A stretch of 64,000 nt of DNA, from NCBI GenBank assembly GCA_001184395.1, contig LFLF01000001.1:20754-84753 (forward strand), in the 5' to 3' direction. Made by a program: the position numbers and the translations under genes. The stretch comes from Candidatus Paraburkholderia calva (GTDB lineage: Bacteria > Pseudomonadota > Gammaproteobacteria > Burkholderiales > Burkholderiaceae). Below the pieces are notes generated by a model. The model worked only from the letters and a program-made list of their open reading frames with translations, ran no database searches and had not been told where the DNA came from. Shown here in pieces: positions 59,779 to 64,000 of this stretch; the first letter of the stretch is position 1; each line of letters opens with the position of its first letter.

Positions 59779-60619
59779 CTAGCTGAAATCGCTGCTACTC
59801 ATGGCCGCGAGGTTGGGGTGGATCACGGCGTCGGCGTACTTGTCGAGTTCGTAGGCCTTGATGGTCTGGCCCATGATCGTGAAAGTCTGCATCAACACGT
59901 CGAAGGAGTTGGACGTGGCCCGTTCTCCGGCCGCGTCGAAATATCGACCGGGATCACGAAATCCGCGCCCATCTTGTGCGCGAACGCGGCCGGTACCGGA
60001 CTCACGAGACCGCCGTCGACATATTCGTGGTTGCCGATCTTCACCGGCTCGAAGATCGACGGCACGCTGCACGACGCGCGCACCCCGACGCCCGTGTTGC
60101 CGTGCTGGAAGAGAATCGGCTGGCCGTTCTTCAGGTCGGTCGCGACGATGCCGAGCGGCTTCGCCATCTTTTTGATCGGGCGGTTGTCGAGCGTCTTGTT
60201 GAGGTAGTTCTGTAGCGCAACGCCTTGCAGGATGCCGCGCGTGCGAAACGGCATGGCCCAGTCGCTGATCGAGGCTTCGTCCATGGTCAGCGCGAGCTTG
60301 TTGATGGCGATGCCGTTCATGCCCGACGCATACAGCGCCGCGATCACCGACCCCGCACCGTCCCGGCGATGAGATCCGCATGCACGTTGCGCGCTTCGAG
60401 CGCCTTGATCATGCCGATATGCGCGAAGCCGCGCGCCGCGCCGCCGCCGAGCACGAGGCCGACGCGTACCGGACGCTGCGGTTCGGGCGCGGTGGGCGGA
60501 GTGTGGGCGTCGTTCGATGCGTTCGTGCGGCCGCCCGTTGTGGTGCAGGCGGCAAGAACGGAAGACGCCGCCGCGAGCGAAAACGCACGGCGGGAAAGAC
60601 GGGGTGACGATGGCTTCAA
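59779..60619 (-). pseudogene. Patatin-like lipoprotein phospholipase, nucleophile codon destroyed
   Basis: From a TTG near 60619 the product has a lipoprotein signal ([18 protein letters not shown]) and the oxyanion block [22 protein letters not shown]. At HADLIAGT the frame breaks, probably by one missing base, within the codon for the Ser of the GxSxG box. [22 protein letters not shown] continues in another frame. A second shift near 59935 separates VIPVDISTRPENG from TSNSFDVLMQTFTIMGQTIK. The C-terminus ends at 59779. The Asp box (DGGLVSPVP) survives. Confidence 0.93.
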
Positions 60620-60899
60620 GTTGAGCCCCGGTGCTGCCGCGCACACGCGCGATGCGGCATTTCTAAAAAAGGCGCGCACATCATAAAACAAAGAACAAAG
60701 GCGTCCGTCCCGACTGAAAGCGGTCGGCGAGTATAATTTCGTCTCATTTTGAGCATGTCCTGCGGCGCGCGTTCTCGTGTTGTTCAGTGCATCGTGCACG
60801 TCCCCGGTGTTCGCATACACCCGCGCGACGACCTTGCCGAGCCGCTATCTAGACGGAAACGAGCGAAAGCGCCGGCGCCCCATCATCGAGTAAAGAGCA

Positions 60900-62309
60900 A
60901 TGACCACCCAAGTCCGTACCCGATTCGCCCCGAGCCCGACCGGTTTCATCCATCTCGGCAACATCCGCTCCGCACTGTACCCGTGGGCGTTCGCGCGCAA
61001 GATGAAAGGTACCTTCGTGCTGCGCATCGAGGACACGGACCTCGAGCGTTCCAGCGACGCCTCGGTCGATGCGATCCTCGAAGGCATGGCATGGCTCGGC
61101 CTAGATTTCGACGAAGGCCCGTTCTATCAGATGCAGCGCATGGACCGTTATCGCGAAGTGGTCGCGCAGATGATGGAGAAGGGCCTCGCGTACTACTGCT
61201 ACATGTCGACGGAAGAACTCGACGCATTGCGCGAGCGTCAGCGCGAAGCGGGCGAGAAGCCGTGCTACGACGGCACGTGGCGCCCGGAGCCGGGCAAGAC
61301 GCTGCCGCCGATTCCCGCAGACGTGAAACCGGTGGTGCGCTTTCGCAATCCGCTGACGGGGGCGGTTGCCTGGGAGGACGCGGTGAAAGGGCGCATCGAT
61401 ATTTCGAACGAGGAACTCGACGATCTCGTGATCGCGCGTCCCGACGGCACCCCGACGTACAACTTCTGCGTCGTCGTCGACGATCTCGACATGAAGATCA
61501 CGCATGTCATTCGCGGTGACGATCACGTCAACAACACGCCGCGCCAGATCAACATCCTGCGCGCGCTCGGCGGCGAAGTGCCGGTCTATTCGCATCTGCC
61601 GACCGTGCTGAACGAGCAGGGCGAGAAGATGAGTAAGCGCCACGGCGCGATGAGCGTGACGGACTATCGCGACAACGGTTTTCTGCCGGAAGCAGTGGTG
61701 AACTATCTCGCGCGCCTCGGCTGGTCGCACGGCGATGCGGAAATCTTCTCGCGCGAGCAGTTCGTCGAATGGTTCGATCTGGAGCATCTCGGCAAGTCGC
61801 CCGCGCAATATGACCACGACAAGCTCAACTGGCTGAACGCGCATTACATCAAGGAAGCGGACAACGCGCGCCTCACGGAACTGGCCAAGCCGTTCTTGGC
61901 CGACGCGGGCATCGATGCGGCGGTGCTCGGCCAGGGTGCACCGCTCGATCAGGTCGTTGCGCTGCTGAAGGACCGCGCATCGACGGTAAAGGACATCGCC
62001 GATAGCGCCGTGATGTTCTACCGCGAGCCCGTAATCGACGCCGATGCCTTCGCGCAGCACGTCACCGACGCGGTGAAGCCGGCCATCGCCGATCTGGGCA
62101 CGGCGCTGGCGGACGTCGAATGGACCAAGGAGGCGATCGCAGCGGCGCTCAAGTCCACGCTCGGCGAGCACAAGCTGAAAATGCCGCAACTCGCGATGCC
62201 GGTGCGTCTGCTGGTCGCCGGCACGACGCATACGCCGTCCATTGACGCCGTGCTGATGCTGTTCGGACGCGAGAACGTGCTGAAGCGGCTCGAAAAAGCG
62301 GTGTCCTGA
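60900..62309 (+). CDS. gltX: Glutamyl-tRNA synthetase
   Basis: GltX charges tRNA-Glu. The 469-residue class I enzyme has the HIGH-type [20 protein letters not shown] and the KMSKS-type [16 protein letters not shown] 60900. It is co-oriented with a cluster of tRNA genes that includes tRNA-Glu (TTC), its substrate, 391 bp downstream. Intact. Confidence 0.97.
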   Translation: MTTQVRTRFAPSPTGFIHLGNIRSALYPWAFARKMKGTFVLRIEDTDLERSSDASVDAILEGMAWLGLDFDEGPFYQMQRMDRYREVVAQMMEKGLAYYCYMSTEELDALRERQREAGEKPCYDGTWRPEPGKTLPPIPADVKPVVRFRNPLTGAVAWEDAVKGRIDISNEELDDLVIARPDGTPTYNFCVVVDDLDMKITHVIRGDDHVNNTPRQINILRALGGEVPVYSHLPTVLNEQGEKMSKRHGAMSVTDYRDNGFLPEAVVNYLARLGWSHGDAEIFSREQFVEWFDLEHLGKSPAQYDHDKLNWLNAHYIKEADNARLTELAKPFLADAGIDAAVLGQGAPLDQVVALLKDRASTVKDIADSAVMFYREPVIDADAFAQHVTDAVKPAIADLGTALADVEWTKEAIAAALKSTLGEHKLKMPQLAMPVRLLVAGTTHTPSIDAVLMLFGRENVLKRLEKAVS

Positions 62310-62388
62310 AAAAAGTTCGTCGCGTCAATACATTGTGCGTTGTCGAGTGAAGCGAGTCAAAAAATTTCGCTTCAGGCCTCAAGCGATA

Positions 62389-62417
62389 TTTACAGCTATA
62401 AAAACACCCCGTATAAT
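62389..62417 (+). promoter_or_regulatory. Promoter of tRNA-Ala
   Basis: TTTACA (62389-62394) and a perfect TATAAT (62412-62417) are 17 bp apart, 29 bp before tRNA-Ala. Confidence 0.8.
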
Positions 62418-62446
62418 ATCAAGATTTTTATGAAAGGGGTCTGCAA

Positions 62447-62522
<76 letters not shown>

Positions 62523-62596
62523 AAGAACATGAAAGTAGTTGCCGAAGTTGCTTTTGCATGGTTGTTTTCTGTTATCGGAAGTCGCAAAAAAAATAC

Positions 62597-62625
62597 TTCA
62601 CAAGATTCACAAAGTTGTTTAAAAT
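62597..62625 (+). promoter_or_regulatory. Candidate promoter of tRNA-Glu/tRNA-Asp
   Basis: TTCACA (62597-62602) and TAAAAT (62620-62625) are 17 bp apart, about 75 bp before tRNA-Glu, in an AT-rich stretch. Confidence 0.55.
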
Positions 62626-62699
62626 TCTAAGATTAGCTGATTTGAGACGGTAATGCGGCAGATAATCAGGGCAAGTTTAAAGACAGAACACAAGTTTCT

Positions 62700-62775
62700 G
62701 TCCCCTTCGTCTAGAGGCCTAGGACATCACCCTTTCACGGTGAGTACAGGGGTTCGAATCCCCTAGGGGACGCCA
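62700..62775 (+). tRNA. tRNA-Glu (TTC)
   Basis: The 76-nt gene has acceptor GTCCCCT/AGGGGAC, encoded CCA, anticodon loop CCTTTCACG (TTC) and T-loop GTTCGAATC. Confidence 0.97.
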
Positions 62776-62847
62776 GAACATCGGCGGCTGCTAGTTAAAG
62801 CGCTGCAAGATTCGCCGCTGACAGGCGAGTCGATGAAAAGACTAAGT

Positions 62848-62924
62848 GGAGCGGTAGTTCAGTTGGTTAGAATACCGGCCTGTCACGCCGGGGGTCGCGG
62901 GTTCGAGTCCCGTCCGCTCCGCCA
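62848..62924 (+). tRNA. tRNA-Asp (GTC)
   Basis: The 77-nt gene has acceptor GGAGCGG/CCGCTCC with CCA, anticodon loop CTGTCACG (GTC) and T-loop GTTCGAGTC. Its 3' end touches the truncated AraC remnant. Confidence 0.97.
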
Positions 62925-63517
62925 AACAAGCCTCGTACGACGCGTGGTCTCGCTGGCTTCCGATGACCATCGTTCAGGTCGGAATTCGACGGATCGGTGA
63001 GCCCCGCGTGGCACAGGGCGCGCAGGCGCTTTTCGGTGGGCATCGGCACGGATAGGGCAACGGCTGCGAGCGGATGATTTCGTCGAGCGCGAGCGTGCCG
63101 AGCATCTGCTCGCGCTTTCGCGTCTTGCTTGCGCTGCCGCGTGAGCGCGGCGTCGTCCAGTGCGGCGATGACCTCGCGCAGCAGCGGTGACACTTCGACC
63201 ACGCGACAGGCCCGAGGCCGGCCAGGATCACGCTCGCATCGACGTAGAGCGTGAGCATGAACGCGTCTTCGACGATCACCACCTCGTGGGTTACGTTCGG
63301 CGGCACCCAGATCGCGCGGGATGGCGGCACCGGCGGCACCATCCAGGTGGAATCGGCGGTGGCGACCCGCAGCACGCCACGCGATGTATAAGCTACCTGC
63401 GCCCACGGATGCGTATGCAAGGTGATGCGCACGCCGAAGGGCATTGGCCGCGAGCGCACGCGGATTGGATGCTCGATCTTGTCGATCGACGGTTGCGTTT
63501 CGGCCAGCGGTTATCAT
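62925..63517 (-). pseudogene. AraC-family regulator, truncated at tRNA-Asp
   Basis: The remnant has the N-terminal cupin block of an AraC regulator (RPMPFGVRITLHTHPWAQVAYTSRGV, IWVPPNVTHEVVIVEDAFMLT), readable from about 63459. A shift near 63210 leads to VVEVSPLLREVIAALDDAAL and LDEIIRSQPLPL, then LSVPMPTEKRLRALCHA. After LTDPSNSDL the sequence reaches the 3' end of tRNA-Asp with only a few ambiguous codons, so the two helix-turn-helix motifs of the C-terminal domain are absent. It is both frameshifted and truncated. Confidence 0.85.
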
Positions 63518-63624
63518 GCCACTCCAGCTGTGAACCCGAAGATGTTACGCGAAACCTCATGGACTTTTCGGCGATGCATAATGCGCCGTTCGAGCGAATC
63601 AATTAGAGAAGGGGGCCGGTTTCG

Positions 63625-63861
63625 ATGCAATACGTCTTTGTCTACGGCACGCTGCGCGCGGGCGAGATCAACGATATCAGGCGCGGCTGAGCGGCATGGC
63701 ATCGCGCGCCCGGAACGGATCGGCACGGCTTACGTACAAGGGTCGGCTATTCGATTTCGGCAGCTATCCCGGCCTGGTGCTCGACGAGCACGGCGCACCC
63801 GTGCGCGGCGACGTCTACCGCATCGAGGACGCGCTCGTGCCGGTGCTCGATGAAATCGAGG
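63625..63861 (+). pseudogene. Gamma-glutamylcyclotransferase-like protein, frameshifted and interrupted
   Basis: ATG 63625 starts MQYVFVYGTLRAGEINDIRR, a GGCT-fold opening (family VYGTLRxG), and meets TGA at 63688. The rest is in other frames: RHGIARPERIGTAYVQG, then GRLFDFGSYPGLVLDE and GDVYRIEDALVPVLDEIEEV. After EIEEV the family sequence stops abruptly at 63861 and unrelated sequence begins. So the gene has indels and a probable insertion or rearrangement. Confidence 0.85.
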
Positions 63862-64000
63862 AGGTACTTTTCATTCAGTTAGGAAACTTGGTAACCTGGC
63901 GTACGTCATAACCTGCGTGCGAGAGAGACGGCGGGGAAACGGCAAGCAAACGAACCGACCTGGTTCGAGAAAAGGGTCGAGGCGAGCGAATTTCAAGATG
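63862..64000 (+). mobile_element. Foreign-looking junction at the right edge, possible group II intron 5' end
   Basis: The 139 bp after the interrupted gene do not continue it and hold no long frame. GTGCG at 63917-63921, followed by a purine-rich, GAAA-containing stretch (GAGAGACGGCGGGGAAACGG), resembles the 5' consensus of bacterial group II introns. The other end is outside the window, so neither an intron nor an insertion sequence can be confirmed. Confidence 0.35.

Overview
The window is a high-GC betaproteobacterial chromosome segment, almost certainly from the Burkholderia sensu lato group (Burkholderia / Paraburkholderia / Caballeronia). The evidence is gene order: rne/rluC divergent with a moaA-mobA-moeA block; yceD-rpmF-plsX-fabHDG-acpP-fabF-rpoE-rseA-rseB-mucD-lepA-lepB-rnc-era-recO-pdxJ-acpS-nagZ; efp next to the EF-P arginine rhamnosyltransferase earP; and iscR-iscS-iscU-iscA-hscB-hscA-fdx-iscX. 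Housekeeping genes are intact, but about twenty accessory or salvage genes are broken, several by more than one lesion. This looks like a genome in the middle of reduction, as in host-restricted Burkholderia/Caballeronia such as the leaf-nodule symbionts. That lifestyle is an inference; no host or toxin gene is visible.

Layout. 1-2860: molybdenum-cofactor genes moeA, mobA and moaA (minus strand), all dead. 2986-8186: intact rne and divergent rluC. 8202-11241: a decayed block (HAD phosphatase, Rieske protein, SppA peptidase with its catalytic core deleted, Maf) around one intact RsmI-like methyltransferase. 11645-18585: intact ribosome and fatty-acid operon. 18600-19050: a decayed YgfX-like gene. 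19144-23091: sigma-E envelope-stress operon ending in mucD. 23100-23356: a frameshifted glutaredoxin-like gene. 23501-30645: lepA, lepB, rnc (tail truncated by frameshift), era, recO, pdxJ and acpS, followed by dead nagZ. 31740-36054: a response regulator, a broken BON lipoprotein, efp and earP. 36171-39377: uvrC, pgsA, tRNA-Gly and tRNA-Cys. 39535-45124: decayed elaA and SCO1, intact otsB, a heavily damaged otsA carrying an 11-copy 12-bp minisatellite, and an ABC exporter. 45125-50690: an intergenic 15-bp tandem repeat, a GT4 glycosyltransferase, a membrane protein running into a CueR-like remnant, a DUF3563 microprotein, DUF305, a small exported protein and broken rlmJ. 50989-53080: broken hydroxybutyrate dehydrogenase and patatin genes. 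53138-59584: a phosphatase and the full isc operon behind two IscR-type boxes. 59779-62309: a broken patatin lipoprotein and intact gltX. 62447-62924: tRNA-Ala, tRNA-Glu and tRNA-Asp. 62925-64000: a truncated AraC regulator and a gamma-glutamylcyclotransferase gene interrupted near the right edge by foreign-looking sequence, possibly the 5' end of a group II intron.

The standout observation is that hscA has lost its stop codon and reads in frame through the gap into fdx, predicting a 752-residue HscA-ferredoxin fusion in an otherwise intact Fe-S assembly operon. Other points are a moaA that lost one codon inside its radical-SAM cysteine motif, a run of nonsense mutations that look like C-to-T or G-to-A changes, and several perfect short tandem duplications that suggest frequent slippage. 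All comparisons with intact homologues are from memory of the families; no search was run.
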